Below, piece after piece: positions 19,158-27,860 of a stretch of DNA of 62,851 bases. The stretch is from Spongiactinospora rosea (lineage in GTDB: Bacteria; Actinomycetota; Actinomycetes; Streptosporangiales; Streptosporangiaceae): the NCBI RefSeq assembly GCF_003315795.1, contig NZ_QMEY01000037.1:1-62851 (forward strand), written 5' to 3'. Both the position numbers and the translations under genes were made by a program. Numbering within the stretch: position 1 is the first letter of the stretch; every line of letters begins with the position of its first letter. The notes under the pieces were generated by a model, which was not told the DNA's origin, did not search any database, and saw only the letters and a program-made list of their open reading frames with translations.

Positions 19158-19990
19158 GGCCCTGAATGCACCGGCACCACAGGACGGATCGAGAACAGTC
19201 AGGTCGGCGTGTTCCTGGCCCACGCCACACCACGCGGACGAGCGCTGCTGGACCGGCGGCTCTACCTACCCGAGCGCACTCGGCTCGCCGATCCTCGCCG
19301 GTGCCACGCGGCCGGGGTGCCCGAACAGGTCACATTCGCCACCAAGCCCGCCTCGGCGGCCGAGATGATCGCTGATGTGCTGGACACCGGACTGACGACA
19401 CAGTGGGTGAGCGGTGATGAGGTCTACGGTCACAACACCGCCGGATCGGCTACGTCCTGGCGATCGCGGGCAATGGGCGGATGAACCTGAACGGAGCCGA
19501 TCGCAGCGCGGCCAACATCGCCGCGGGTGTGGCCGATCGGCACTGGCATCGCTACTGCGCCAGGCTCGGCGCCAAGGGCCCGCGCTGGTACGCATGGGCG
19601 TGGACGCGCATCGACGAATCGGAGACCACGGGATACCGCTGACTGCTAATCCGCCGGAACCTGGCCACCGGCGAACTCGCCTTCTACCGCTGCTACGCGC
19701 CTATCCGGCAGCCGATGGCAGCCTTGGTGAAGATCGCCGGTATCCGGTGGGCGGTGGAAGAGGTCTTCCAGACGGCCAAGGGACAGGTCGGGCGGGACCA
19801 CTACCAGGCCCGCAACTGGCGGGCGTGGTATCGGCACATCGCGCCGGCCATGCTCGCGCTCGCCTTCCCGGCCGCCGTTGCCGCCGTCCAGCGCTCATGC
19901 GATGAGCGGCACATCTCTTTGACGACGCCTGAGATCCGTCGCCTGGTCGCTCTTCTCGTGCTTACCCGGCATCGCTCGGCCGAGGAGGTC

Positions 19991-20033
19991 CTGCGCTGGC
20001 CTTTGTGACGACGACGACACCAGGCCAGCGCAG
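19991..20033. terminator. 12-bp inverted repeat at the end of the IS701 remnant
   Basis: CTGCGCTGGCCT (19991-20002) pairs exactly with AGGCCAGCGCAG (20022-20033) across a 19-nt loop, overlapping the last codons of the IS701 transposase. It lies between that gene and the convergent ParB-like gene ending at 20113. No T run follows, so it may be a weak bidirectional terminator or part of the IS end. Confidence 0.4.
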
Positions 20034-20112
20034 CGAGAAGATCGACGCTCAGCCAGACACCTCAGCCGACCAGCTCAAGGTCGAGAAAGATCAAGCTTAA
20101 GGGCCGAAATCT

Positions 20113-21117
20113 CTACCTTAGGGGCTCTGGATCTGCTTTGAGGCGTCGTCTTAGATCGTCCGCGATACTCGCCCAGGTCTGGGATAGTGCTTGCATAATT
20201 TCAAGCATTGGGAGAGTGCAGTGTGCAGGTAGTCCGTCGATGGAGGTCACGACCTTGTCGGCCCCCTCGGCGTGTACGGAGAGAAGCCTCAGCATGGTTC
20301 GTCCGGCTTCGCTGCTACGCAGGGAGGGGTCCTTTCTGAGGCGCTCGAGAATTGCGTAGACTCCTCGTGCTTCCCTGTTTTCTATTACTGGCTGCTCAGA
20401 TGGCTCAACTGATCGGGACAGTTGCGCCCTGCGTTCGGCTTGGAGTTGCTTCTCCGGAACCGGGTCACGCCCCTCGGCCAACCGCATTCGTACATCACGC
20501 ACAGTTGCCGCTGACACGCCTGCGGACTTCGCGATCTCCCGTAGAGATGCTTTGGGGCTGCGGTTGATGAGTTCACCTGCGCGGCGGCGCGCCTCTGCAG
20601 ATGTGACCGGACGCTTCCTGCCATCGCGACTGAGGCGAATGTTTGAGTGTGCAGAATCGACAGTCGCACGCCTCCTTATTGCTCCCACTGTTCCAGCGGA
20701 CAGGCCAGCGGCTCGTGCAATGGCACGATCAGACCATGCGGGGAAGAGCTCCAATATCTTGGTAGCCGCTGCAGTACGATCAGTCAGAGTCAAGGGAAGT
20801 CCGTGGGTAGTATTCGCTCGAACAGCGACTACAAACGCTTCCGCCTCGTCACCGTCGTGAAATTTTACGTCTATCTCAGCCTCGCCGCGCAGGCGAGCGG
20901 CCTGCACACGGTGTATACCATCGATGATTTGCATAGTAGGCCGATGGACCAGGATGGGGGGGAGCCGTTGATCGGTTTGCGCCAGCATCTGAGCGTGTGC
21001 GCCGTCGGTTCCCGCCAGGCGAGGTGACATATCGCTTCGCAAGGAGCTAATCGGAACGGCTTCTACCGACACCCGCTCAATCAAGAAGTCGATGGGCGCT
21101 CGGGATACCTCGTTCAT
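20113..21117 (-). CDS. ParB/StrR-like transcriptional regulator
   Basis: The 334-residue protein begins with a ParB-type N-terminal domain: VEAVPISSLRSDMSPRL, then LPPILVHRPTMQIIDGIHRV and AARLRGEAEIDVKFHDGDE. A region with two helix-turn-helix candidates follows (SDRAIARAAGLSAGTVGAIR; SLREIAKSAGVSAATVRDVR). This architecture fits the StrR/NovG group of pathway activators in actinomycete antibiotic clusters rather than a chromosome-segregation ParB. No biosynthetic genes adjoin it here, so its target is unknown. It reads divergently from the XRE-ImmA set across about 400 bp. Confidence 0.8.
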   Translation of the reverse strand: MNEVSRAPIDFLIERVSVEAVPISSLRSDMSPRLAGTDGAHAQMLAQTDQRLPPILVHRPTMQIIDGIHRVQAARLRGEAEIDVKFHDGDEAEAFVVAVRANTTHGLPLTLTDRTAAATKILELFPAWSDRAIARAAGLSAGTVGAIRRRATVDSAHSNIRLSRDGRKRPVTSAEARRRAGELINRSPKASLREIAKSAGVSAATVRDVRMRLAEGRDPVPEKQLQAERRAQLSRSVEPSEQPVIENREARGVYAILERLRKDPSLRSSEAGRTMLRLLSVHAEGADKVVTSIDGLPAHCTLPMLEIMQALSQTWASIADDLRRRLKADPEPLR

Positions 21118-21525
21118 GACCTCACAAGACCAATCAGCGTCTAAATTTCGGCTTTTACTCCGACGGCAGCCCTTAATTACATGCGGCGGGGCCAGAGTAT
21201 CGAGTAGCGCACCTCACAAGGAAGCAATTAGCATCAACCAGGATAACGGTCGGAAGCAACTCGGGTTACGAGCTTGCCGAAAATGACTTTCGGCGAGAAG
21301 TGCCCGGCCGGCCCGACCTCCATTCGCGTGCGCCCGGAGCACTCGGCTCCTGATATTATAGGCGATACGCCATCCACCCTGTAGATTGAAGTCGCACATG
21401 CAGAAGTAGCCCAAACCGGCTGCCCATGTCAAGCATTCGCCAATGCTAGTATCGAGTTGAGGGGGGCACTAGCCGCTGGCGTGGCCCTTTACCATTGACA
21501 GCCTCCTCGACAACGGAGGAATGTC
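21118..21525. promoter_or_regulatory. Divergent intergenic region with a 6-bp inverted repeat
   Basis: These 408 bases separate the divergent ParB-like and XRE genes and should hold both promoters. GCTAGT (21445-21450) and ACTAGC (21468-21473) form an inverted repeat about 55 bp before the XRE start, a reasonable place for autoregulation. A TTGACA-like box occurs at 21495 but is too close to the start codon to serve as a normal -35. No gene was recognised. Confidence 0.4.
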
Positions 21526-21990
21526 GTGTCACTCGGACAGTCGTTCGGCTCTTTGGCTGACAAGATCAACTGGCTGATAGACCACATGTGGCCTCCCGAT
21601 GTCGCACTCGCAGCCTCTGATGCAGAGGTCGCCTCTGCCCTACGCAGAGTCACAGGTGAGGACATCTCTCGTTCCACGATATGGAAGTTGCGGACAAATC
21701 GCCAACCGAATCCCACCCTGAAGACCCTAAAGACCCTCGCCACCTTCTTTAAGGTGCCGATCGGGTACTTTGACGACGGCGATGAGGCCGAACGCATCGA
21801 GAGCCAGCTCGCACTCCTTGCGGTCATGCGAGACGGGGGCGTCGACAACGCGACGCTACGAACCCTTGCAGACCTGTCCCCCGAGGGAAGGCGGATGATC
21901 AGCGAGATGATCACAAGTGCTGCTCGCATGGAACAACGTCGCGCCACCCAGCCGCCGACAGCTGAGCCTACTCCTCAGCCCCCGCAATGA
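21526..21990 (+). CDS. XRE-family helix-turn-helix regulator, partner of ImmA/IrrE protease
   Basis: The 154-residue protein has an XRE-type helix-turn-helix (VASALRRVTGEDISRSTIWK, then NPTLKTLKTLATFFKVPIGY, about residues 35-80). A polar tail (RRATQPPTAEPTPQPPQ) ends it. The GTG start at 21526 has GGAGGA seven bases upstream. It overlaps the ImmA/IrrE gene by 4 nt, so the two are translationally coupled. In known pairs the protease cleaves the regulator under stress; that relation is inferred here. Confidence 0.85.
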   Translation: MSLGQSFGSLADKINWLIDHMWPPDVALAASDAEVASALRRVTGEDISRSTIWKLRTNRQPNPTLKTLKTLATFFKVPIGYFDDGDEAERIESQLALLAVMRDGGVDNATLRTLADLSPEGRRMISEMITSAARMEQRRATQPPTAEPTPQPPQ

Positions 21991-22598
21991 TGGACGATAG
22001 TGCCCGAGATCACCAAGTGGGATCCACACCTGACGAGGAGGTCAAAAGCTTGGCTGATCAAAGCCTTAAAGAACGATGCTTCGCTCTGATCGACACTCTA
22101 GACATCCCCGAACCATTCGATCTCGAAGATTTTAATGCTCGCCTGGAGCGGCAACGTGGGCGCCGTATATGCGTAATCCCTATCACTACGGTTTCCGGGG
22201 GCCCGAGCGCAGTATGGGTCCGCATGAGGGAGGCCGACTATATTTTCCACGAGCACTTAATCTCGTCGCTGCATCGACAGCACATCATCATGCATGAAAT
22301 AGGGCATATACTCTTTGGCCATCACAGTAGTCTATGGACGAGCAGCGGCCTATCTAAGCTCCTCCTCCCTGATCTCGACCCCGAGCTGATCAAAGGCATG
22401 ATCGGGCGAGCTGGATATGATAATGTCCAGGAACGCGAAGCAGAAATGTTTGCAGATCTGCTCTCACTGAGCGTCAGCCCACTCAGGCGGCAGAATCCCG
22501 CACAGCCCCTCGCTGCACCCTCGAAAGCCGAGGAGGTTCTTGCCAGGATCGAGCAGACGGTTGGCCATTATTGGGAATCCGGTGAACTTCTAGCCTGA
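21987..22598 (+). CDS. ImmA/IrrE-family metallopeptidase
   Basis: The 203-residue protein contains the zinc-protease motif in IIMHEIGHILFGHH (HEIGH about residues 106-110) and a likely third ligand in VQEREAEMFADLLSLS. The N-terminal region (PFDLEDFNARLERQRGRRI) is usual for this family in actinobacteria. It starts at ATG 21987 inside the end of the XRE gene. Its likely substrate is the XRE regulator or another repressor. It is followed by a membrane protein gene, a neighbourhood repeated in many actinomycetes. Confidence 0.85.
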   Translation: MMDDSARDHQVGSTPDEEVKSLADQSLKERCFALIDTLDIPEPFDLEDFNARLERQRGRRICVIPITTVSGGPSAVWVRMREADYIFHEHLISSLHRQHIIMHEIGHILFGHHSSLWTSSGLSKLLLPDLDPELIKGMIGRAGYDNVQEREAEMFADLLSLSVSPLRRQNPAQPLAAPSKAEEVLARIEQTVGHYWESGELLA

Positions 22599-22643
22599 GA
22601 TGAGCAATTCGCTGTGCTCTACACTCTCCTTGAGGGAAGCTGC

Positions 22644-23837
22644 ATGGTCGGGGCATTAATAGCACTATTATACACACTGCCGCGACTTGTACACTCCTCC
22701 ATCAACGTTGCGACCATCGCTATTCTAGTCTACTTCGCGTGCTCGTTTCTCAGCTTCTTCCTAGGACTGGAATTCGTCTGGCCACACCTTGCGAGGCTAT
22801 TCGGATACAATAATATTACAACGATTCTAATACACTGTATCGTTGTCATCCTAACGGCTGCACAACAGGTCGTGCTAATTTATTGGCTATACGCACCAAG
22901 CCTTGCTAGAGGCAAAGCTCTAAGGCGTGTTGCCTGCTTCGGGGCAGCACTAGTCTCGCTGATTGCCTTGTTCCTGCTCGCTCTTCCAACCAGGCGATAC
23001 GATGCAGAGACGGCAAGCTTACTAAATATGCAGAATCCGCGCTACGCCGCATACCTATGTGCTTATATAGCCGTAGTCGCAGTTGGGCAGATCGTCACAA
23101 TCCGCATGTCAATCCGTTTTTCGGGCATTGCGCGCCGCTCCTGGCTCCGCCGTGGTATGCGAATCGTGGCCGTCGGCGCCGCCTTCATTCTACTTTACTG
23201 TGCAGCTCGCTACCTAGAAGTCATCGGTGTACAGCACGGCGCTGACATGGCGCGCTGGGACCAGTTGCAGTGGCTTGTTGGCGATCTAGGCTCGCTACTT
23301 GAGCTAGTCGGCTGGACCATCCCCCGGTGGGGCCCACGGCTTTCCCATATCCACCATTGGATGGCCGACTATCGCGCCTACTGCCGACTTTATCCATTGT
23401 GGGCCGTCCTCTACAAGGCCACGCCGTCAATCGCCAAGGAGCCCCCGTACTCGCCAGCAGGTTCATTACGGCCCCGGCGCGACATCGAATATCACCTCTA
23501 TCGAAGGGTTATCGAGATCCAGGACGGTCGGCTCGCTCTACGGCCCTTCCTCCATCAACATGAAGCAAAGGAAGCTCAACGCCAGGCACGAGATTCCGGC
23601 CTTGAAGGAGAAGCACTCCAGGTCGCGATAGAGGCGCTTCAACTGCGCGCGGCCTTGTACTCCAGGGCTAGGCAGTCGATGGCGCCGGGGCCCATCAGTA
23701 CAGCTGCTATGACGCCAGAGGGTAATCTCCGTGAGCAGGTCCGGTGGCTGACAATGGTCTCCCAGGCATATGTGCGAACGCGCCGTGGAAAAGCCGGTGC
23801 GTTTCCCCGGTCGGCCGCGGGGGCGAGTGGTCCATGA
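22644..23837 (+). CDS. MAB_1171c-type multi-pass membrane protein
   Basis: The N-terminal 230 residues contain about seven hydrophobic segments (for example FACSFLSFFLGLEFVWPHLA and FGAALVSLIALFLLALPTRR). A soluble C-terminal part follows with RRDIEYHLYRRVIEIQDGRL, a feature of MAB_1171c-type proteins. The ATG at 22644 has GAGGGA just before it; GTG 22614 is the alternative. The gene is 45 nt after the ImmA/IrrE gene and overlaps the next gene by 4 nt (ATGA). Function is unknown; the label transporter in databases is only tentative. Base composition is more AT-rich than the T4SS region, suggesting separate acquisition. Confidence 0.7.
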   Translation: MVGALIALLYTLPRLVHSSINVATIAILVYFACSFLSFFLGLEFVWPHLARLFGYNNITTILIHCIVVILTAAQQVVLIYWLYAPSLARGKALRRVACFGAALVSLIALFLLALPTRRYDAETASLLNMQNPRYAAYLCAYIAVVAVGQIVTIRMSIRFSGIARRSWLRRGMRIVAVGAAFILLYCAARYLEVIGVQHGADMARWDQLQWLVGDLGSLLELVGWTIPRWGPRLSHIHHWMADYRAYCRLYPLWAVLYKATPSIAKEPPYSPAGSLRPRRDIEYHLYRRVIEIQDGRLALRPFLHQHEAKEAQRQARDSGLEGEALQVAIEALQLRAALYSRARQSMAPGPISTAAMTPEGNLREQVRWLTMVSQAYVRTRRGKAGAFPRSAAGASGP

Positions 23838-24880
23838 TGTGGCCAATGACAGTGGCCGTGCCCCGGGCTCTCCTGTCATCGGCACGAGATGGGGTGTCGG
23901 GCGCAGACGAAGAAGATCTTTCCCTCGCAGGGGAAGACCACGCCTTCGGGCTGCGCCGTCAGGTGCAACGCCTGGTGGCTCTTGACGTGCGCTTCGGTGG
24001 CGACCACACCTCCACGATCGCCCTGCGTACGCTGGCCGCGGTGCGCCGGGAGCTGCGCCGCCGCGGGGTGCGGCCACGGGCACGGCGCGAGGTGCAGGCC
24101 GCGGTGGCCGAACTAGCCGAGGTGACCGGCTGGCTGCTATGCGACGCCGACCGGCACGCGCTGAGCATACGGGTCAACCGGTGGGCGCTGGATCTGGCGC
24201 GCCGGGCGGGTGACCGGTCCATGGAGTTGTTCGTGGTGCACAATCTCAGCCTTCAGGCGACCTACCTGCGGCATCCCGAACGTTCCCTGGCATTGGTCAG
24301 ACCGGTCCTCGACCGGGGCGGCCTCACCCCACGGCTGACGGCGATGTTCACGCTCCGGATCGCGCGCGCGTACGCCCAAATGGGGCTGCGGACCGAGGCC
24401 GTACGGGCACTGGACACGACCAGGGGACGGCTTTCTGAGGGCGTCGGTGTCCGAGACCCGCATTGGGCGTGGTGGGTATCCGAACGAGGACTCGCCCACG
24501 CCACCGGGGCGATGCTCGGCGGCCTCGGCGAATGGGGATCGGCGATCGATCCCATCCAGCGGGCGCTGGAAGCCGCCCCTGAGAGCGCGTACCGGGACCG
24601 GTTCCTGTACCTGTGCGTACTGATGCACGCGTACGTCGAAGCGGGCGCCCGGCACGACGCGGAGCGCGTCGCCGACGATCTGCTGCCCCTGCTGGGGACC
24701 GTGGGTTCGAGCCGGCCTCTGGCCAGGCTGCGCGAAACCCTCGACCGTTTCTCCCGCGATCACGGGCAGCCACGAGGGGTACGGGACACCGTGGGCGAGA
24801 TCCGGCAGGCGGTGAACAGCGCGCGGCGCAGTGTGATCGAGCCGGCCACGAGGAAACCGCCTGGTGCGGGACCATGGTGA
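23834..24880 (+). CDS. TPR-type helical-repeat protein downstream of MAB_1171c gene
   Basis: Translation from ATG 23834 (MMWPMTVAVPRALLSSARD) overlaps the stop of the previous gene by 4 nt; the longer frame from 23744 reads through that gene and is rejected. About residues 70-320 are alpha-helical repeat-like: VAELAEVTGWLLCDADRHAL, ELFVVHNLSLQATYLRHPER and ALVRPVLDRGGLTPRLTAMF. This is like the C-terminal TPR sensor half of actinobacterial XRE-TPR regulators, but no helix-turn-helix is present. It could bind a peptide or partner protein. The specific function is not known. Confidence 0.7.
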   Translation: MMWPMTVAVPRALLSSARDGVSGADEEDLSLAGEDHAFGLRRQVQRLVALDVRFGGDHTSTIALRTLAAVRRELRRRGVRPRARREVQAAVAELAEVTGWLLCDADRHALSIRVNRWALDLARRAGDRSMELFVVHNLSLQATYLRHPERSLALVRPVLDRGGLTPRLTAMFTLRIARAYAQMGLRTEAVRALDTTRGRLSEGVGVRDPHWAWWVSERGLAHATGAMLGGLGEWGSAIDPIQRALEAAPESAYRDRFLYLCVLMHAYVEAGARHDAERVADDLLPLLGTVGSSRPLARLRETLDRFSRDHGQPRGVRDTVGEIRQAVNSARRSVIEPATRKPPGAGPW

Positions 24881-24944
24881 TCCTGCCACATTGGTGCGCA
24901 CGTCATCGCAGAGGGCAGATAGAGGAGGAAGAAAGGAGGGGCAG

Positions 24945-25088
24945 ATGGCGTCCCAGTGTACCGTTGCGCGTCAGATGAGGATTGCTTCCGCGGAAGAGGA
25001 GTCGCAACCCCCGGAGCTGCAAGCGCTCGAGGTGCGGGCGGCAGCCCGTTCCCGATTGTCCCTGAAGGGATGCAACATAAAAGGGTAG
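24945..25088 (+). CDS. 47-residue small ORF with strong ribosome binding site
   Basis: ATG 24945 is preceded by AAAGGAGGGG (24932-24941), one of the best Shine-Dalgarno sites in the window. The peptide begins MASQCTVARQMRIASAEEES, is charged, has two Cys residues and no membrane segment. It lies 64 nt after the TPR gene on the same strand. It could be a small regulator or signal peptide read by the TPR protein, but this is only inferred from position. I do not recognise a family. Confidence 0.4.
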   Translation: MASQCTVARQMRIASAEEESQPPELQALEVRAAARSRLSLKGCNIKG

Positions 25089-26045
25089 GCGAACACCAGA
25101 CGGTGATCTCATATTTCTGATTGTCATTCAAGCTCACCTGCCAGCCCAGCCCGCTTTATCCATCGTCCCCATCGAGAGCTACGAGAAAAGCTGTCGGCGA
25201 CTTCTTTCCCCGTCGGGAAAGTTCCGTCTGGGCTACGGTCGGCCTTGGCCCAGTTCCAGGCCATGCACTGAGGTAATCTCAGCGAATTTTGCGGGAGATG
25301 CCGTGTTCAAGGTGGGCGAGGACAAGTGCCGCTTTGATGATGTCGCCGATTCTGCTCGGGCTTACGGTGATGCGCTGCAGAATGCGCCATCGCTGGGTGA
25401 GCAGGGCGAATCCGCGTCCCAGGCAGCGCAGGCCGCGGAGCAGGGCGTTTCGGGTATATGTGCCCGCATTCAGCGGGCGGCCATCGCCGGTGTGCTTGAC
25501 CGGCGTGCGGATCCCGATGCCGGCCGCCGCGTATCCGGCGTCGGCCAGGATCGGCAGGTCACGGGCCGCGTGCGGGTAGAGGGCGGGCAGGGCGTGGATA
25601 CGGGCGGCCTCCAGATCGTGCATCGACCCGGGTTCGACGTCGGAGACCCATACCGGCATTCCGGCGGTGGTGAACACGGCTTGAACGTTGCCACCGTGGT
25701 CGCGGACCTTTCCGGGTACCACAGATCGATGGATCGGCCTTACGCTCATGGCCTGCTCGCGGCAGCGGTCGGCGGGGATGACGATGCCGTCCAGGATCAG
25801 AAAGGGCAGGCCGTCGGCGCGGGCGCGGTCCAGGGCTTGGTGCAGGTCCGGGGCTTGTGCGGCGAGGGCCTGGGTTCCCTCGTGAATGTAGCGGTAGGCG
25901 GTTGCCCGGGAGATGGCGTGGTCGCGGCCGAGTTTGGGGATGTCACGCTCGCCGCGGAACCGGCGAAGTATCAGTACCGCCTGCCAGAAGCAGGTCAGCG
26001 CGCGACTGCCTTTGGGCGTGTGGCAGAGCAGGCGTTCGGTGCGTA

Positions 26046-27213
26046 CACAGCTTGAATGCGTAGAGTCTTCCGGTCGTGACGGATGGCGCTCGGTGCGGTA
26101 CGACCGTGGTATGCGGTACGGGCAAAGGGGCGGGTACACGCCCGCAGAGCAGGAGCGGCGGGAGTGTGTACGGCTGCGAGCGGCCGAGTGGTTCGAGGCC
26201 GGTGAGTCGACCAAGACCGTCGCCGCACTGTTACGGGTGCACAAGCGGTCGGTGACCCGCTGGCGCAGGGCCTGGCGCGAGGGCGGAGCCGAGGTGCTGC
26301 TGTCCAAGGGGCCGGTGTCGAAGGAGAAGCTGTCGGCCGGCAGTGGGAGCGTCTGGAGGCCGAGCTTCGGCGTGGCCCGCTGGCCTGGGGATACGACGAG
26401 AACCAGTGCTGGGCGCTGGCCCGGGTCAAGACGCTGATCGGGCGGCTGTTCCATATCGGCTACACCATCGAGGGCGTGGGCTAGCTGCTGCATCGCCACG
26501 GCTGGTCGGTCCAGGTTCCGGCGCGGCGGGCTCTGGAGCGGGACGAGGAGGCCATCGCTGCCTGGAAGGAGCAGGTGTGGCCGGTGGTAAAAGCACCGCG
26601 GCGGACCTGGGCGCCTACCTGTGCTTCGAAGACGAGGCCGGGCAGGGGCTGAGGCCGCCGAAGGGACGCGCCTGGGCGCCGGTCGGCGCCCGTCCGGTGG
26701 TGACGGTGCGCGGCAAGGGTTCGGGCCGGGTGAACATGGCTGGCGTTGTGGCCTACCGGGACGGTGAGCGGCCGCATCTGTTCTACCGCCTGCACATCTA
26801 CCACAGCCGCAAGGGCGAACCCAAGTCGTTCTCCTGGATCGACTACCGGGACCTGATCGTGGCCACCCACCAGCAGTTGGGCGCGCCACTGGTGTGGTGT
26901 TGGGACAACCTGAATGTGCACCTGGCCGGCCAGCTCGCCGAGTTCGCCGCCGAGCACGCCGACTGGTTGCGCATCGTCCAGTTACCCGCCTATGCGCCCG
27001 AGCTGAACCCCGTCGAGGGCGTCTGGTCCCTACTTCGCCGGGGCCCTGGCCCACTTCGCCGTCGCCGACCTGCCTGGACTCGTCCGGATCGTCAAACGCA
27101 AGCTGAAGAAGATCCAGTACCGGCCCCATCTGCTCACCGGCTGCCTGGTCCAGACCGGACTCACCCTCGATACCTCGACAAAGACATGACCGACCCTACG
27201 AATTCAAACTGTG
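26046..27213 (+). mobile_element. IS630-family insertion sequence with TA target duplication
   Basis: Inverted repeats CACAGCTTGAATGCGTAG (left, from 26046) and, read inward, CACAGTTTGAATTCGTAG (right, to 27213) are flanked by TA at 26044-26045 and 27214-27215, the hallmark of IS630. The target is the ISL2-like transposase gene. Confidence 0.85.
26111..27189 (+). pseudogene. IS630-family transposase, several frameshifts
   Basis: From ATG 26111 the frame reads MRYGQRGGYTPAEQERRE and VAALLRVHKRSVTRWRRAWR (helix-turn-helix). It shifts near 26335, meets a TAG near 26482, and shifts again to CFEDEAGQGLRPPKGRAW (catalytic Asp), WCWDNLNVHLAGQLAEF (second Asp) and APELNPVEGVWSLLRRG (Glu). It ends LTGCLVQTGLTLDTSTKT at 27189. 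All DDE residues are present but no single frame encodes them. Confidence 0.8.
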
Positions 27214-27542
27214 TAGCAGCCGCCCGGTGTGCTGAGCGAGTTCACGGGAGACGTCGAGCGTGGCACGATGGTGAATCACGTGGAGCCTTCCGGGTGAAGA
27301 CGGTTTTGTGGTGATTCCTTCTTCTACCGAGGGCTCCACGCCTCTCTATGGGTTTGGTGATATGTCCGGCGCCTATCCGGGCCGCACCTTTCTTCCGCTG
27401 GATCGCTCGTTGTCCGCTTCTAAATCGTTGAGATCACCTCACTGGATGCGGCGCGCGGCCGAAAAGCTGGGAGATATCGGCATCACCTGAATCCCAGTAG
27501 GAGGCGGCGGGTAACAGTTAATGGGTGTGCAATTGGTTCGCC

Positions 27543-27764
27543 TCTCCCCAGGGATGATCGGTGACCCCAGCTCGGCCATCGCCGCGGCGTGAGGTGCGCG
27601 TTGCGATCCCTCCAGGGATGATCGGTGACCAGCCGACTCACGGCCGGGGGTCAGCGCGAGAGTCGGCGTTGCGATCCCTCCAGGGATGATCGGTGACCCA
27701 GTGATCGGGTGGAGACTGTCCATGTGCTGCATCGGTTGCGATCCCTCCAGGGATGATCGGTGAC
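27543..27764 (-). CRISPR. CRISPR array 1 (3 full repeats plus one partial), minus orientation
   Basis: Three identical 30-nt repeats lie at 27735-27764, 27668-27697 and 27600-27629, and a partial, altered fourth copy ends at 27565. Read on the minus strand the repeat starts GTCACCGATC, has the self-complementary middle ATCCCTGGAGGGAT, and ends GGATCGCAAC. Spacers are 37 nt (27698-27734), 38 nt (27630-27667) and 34 nt (27566-27599). The leader is on the right, next to the cas operon. The distal end breaks inside a repeat and joins directly to the upstream region of the split DUF2637 gene. Confidence 0.92.
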
Positions 27765-27860
27765 CCGAGGATAACGCCGCAGGTCAGAATGGCGAAGCAG
27801 GCCCGCGTCGAGCGTGTTTTTGCAGCGATCCGGCGGTAGTGCATCTGCGCTGGTCAGAGC
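27765..27860 (-). promoter_or_regulatory. Leader of CRISPR array 1
   Basis: Read towards the array, the segment contains CACTACCGCCGGATCGCTGC and, next to the first repeat, GACCTGCGGCGTTATCCTCG. Both blocks recur at the same spacing in the leader of array 2 (36203-36295). Conservation next to the first repeat is what spacer integration requires, so this is probably the integration and promoter region. Confidence 0.8.

Larger units (their letters stand above)
17530..20008 (+). pseudogene. IS701-family transposase, split by ISAs1
   Basis: The N-terminal part (ATAYVRGLLADLARKNCWNL, then IVDETGFVKKGKASAGVQRQ) stops at about 17805 where the ISAs1 begins. It resumes at about 19170 with TGTTGRIENSQVGVFLAHAT and VTFATKPASAAEMIADVLD. 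After a frameshift near 19440 and a stop near 19640 it ends with WAVEEVFQTAKGQVGRDHYQ and LVLTRHRSAEEVLRWPL before TGA at 20006-20008. It parallels the intact IS701 transposase at 40180-41364. It is inactive. Confidence 0.75.
25279..27290 (-). pseudogene. ISL2-like IS5 transposase, split by IS630
   Basis: The long part (25279-26043) encodes a helix-turn-helix (LGRDHAISRATAYRYIHEGT) and the DDE domain (LPFLILDGIVIPADRC; MPVWVSDVEPGSMHDLEAAR; LADAGYAAAGIG) and ends SRIGDIIKAALVLAHLEHG. The N-terminus lies beyond the IS630, at about 27216-27290, and reads VIHHRATLDVSRELAQHTGR. The open frame that continues upstream through the IS630 is an artefact. Apart from the insertion, the catalytic half looks undamaged. 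Confidence 0.75.
25270..27440 (-). mobile_element. IS5-family (ISL2-like) element interrupted by IS630
   Basis: The termini are inverted repeats: left GAGGTAATCTCAGCG (25270), right, read inward, GAGGTGATCTCAACG (27440). ACT occurs just outside both ends (25267-25269 and 27441-27443), fitting the 3-bp ANT duplication of ISL2-type elements. It sits within a DUF2637 gene and itself carries an IS630 element at 26046-27213. Confidence 0.8.
25124..27483 (-). pseudogene. DUF2637 membrane protein gene, split by an ISL2-type element (copy 1)
   Basis: The N-terminus is at 27444-27483 (MPISPSFSAARRIQ) and the C-terminus at 25124-25266 (WNWAKADRSPDGTFPTGKE, then RWGRWIKRAGLAGELE and a stop). Both match the intact DUF2637 gene at 41836-42519 (MSPSFSVVRRIQ; RWGRWIKRAGLAGELE). 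The two remnants are separated by 2.2 kb of insertion sequence, and the middle of the protein, with its membrane helices, is absent, so a deletion accompanied the insertion. DUF2637 proteins occur on actinobacterial plasmids and integrative elements. Confidence 0.8.

Noticed and set aside
26063..27129. Upstream extension of the ISL2-like transposase frame
   Set aside because: It reads through the antisense strand of the inserted IS630. The true N-terminus lies beyond the IS630.
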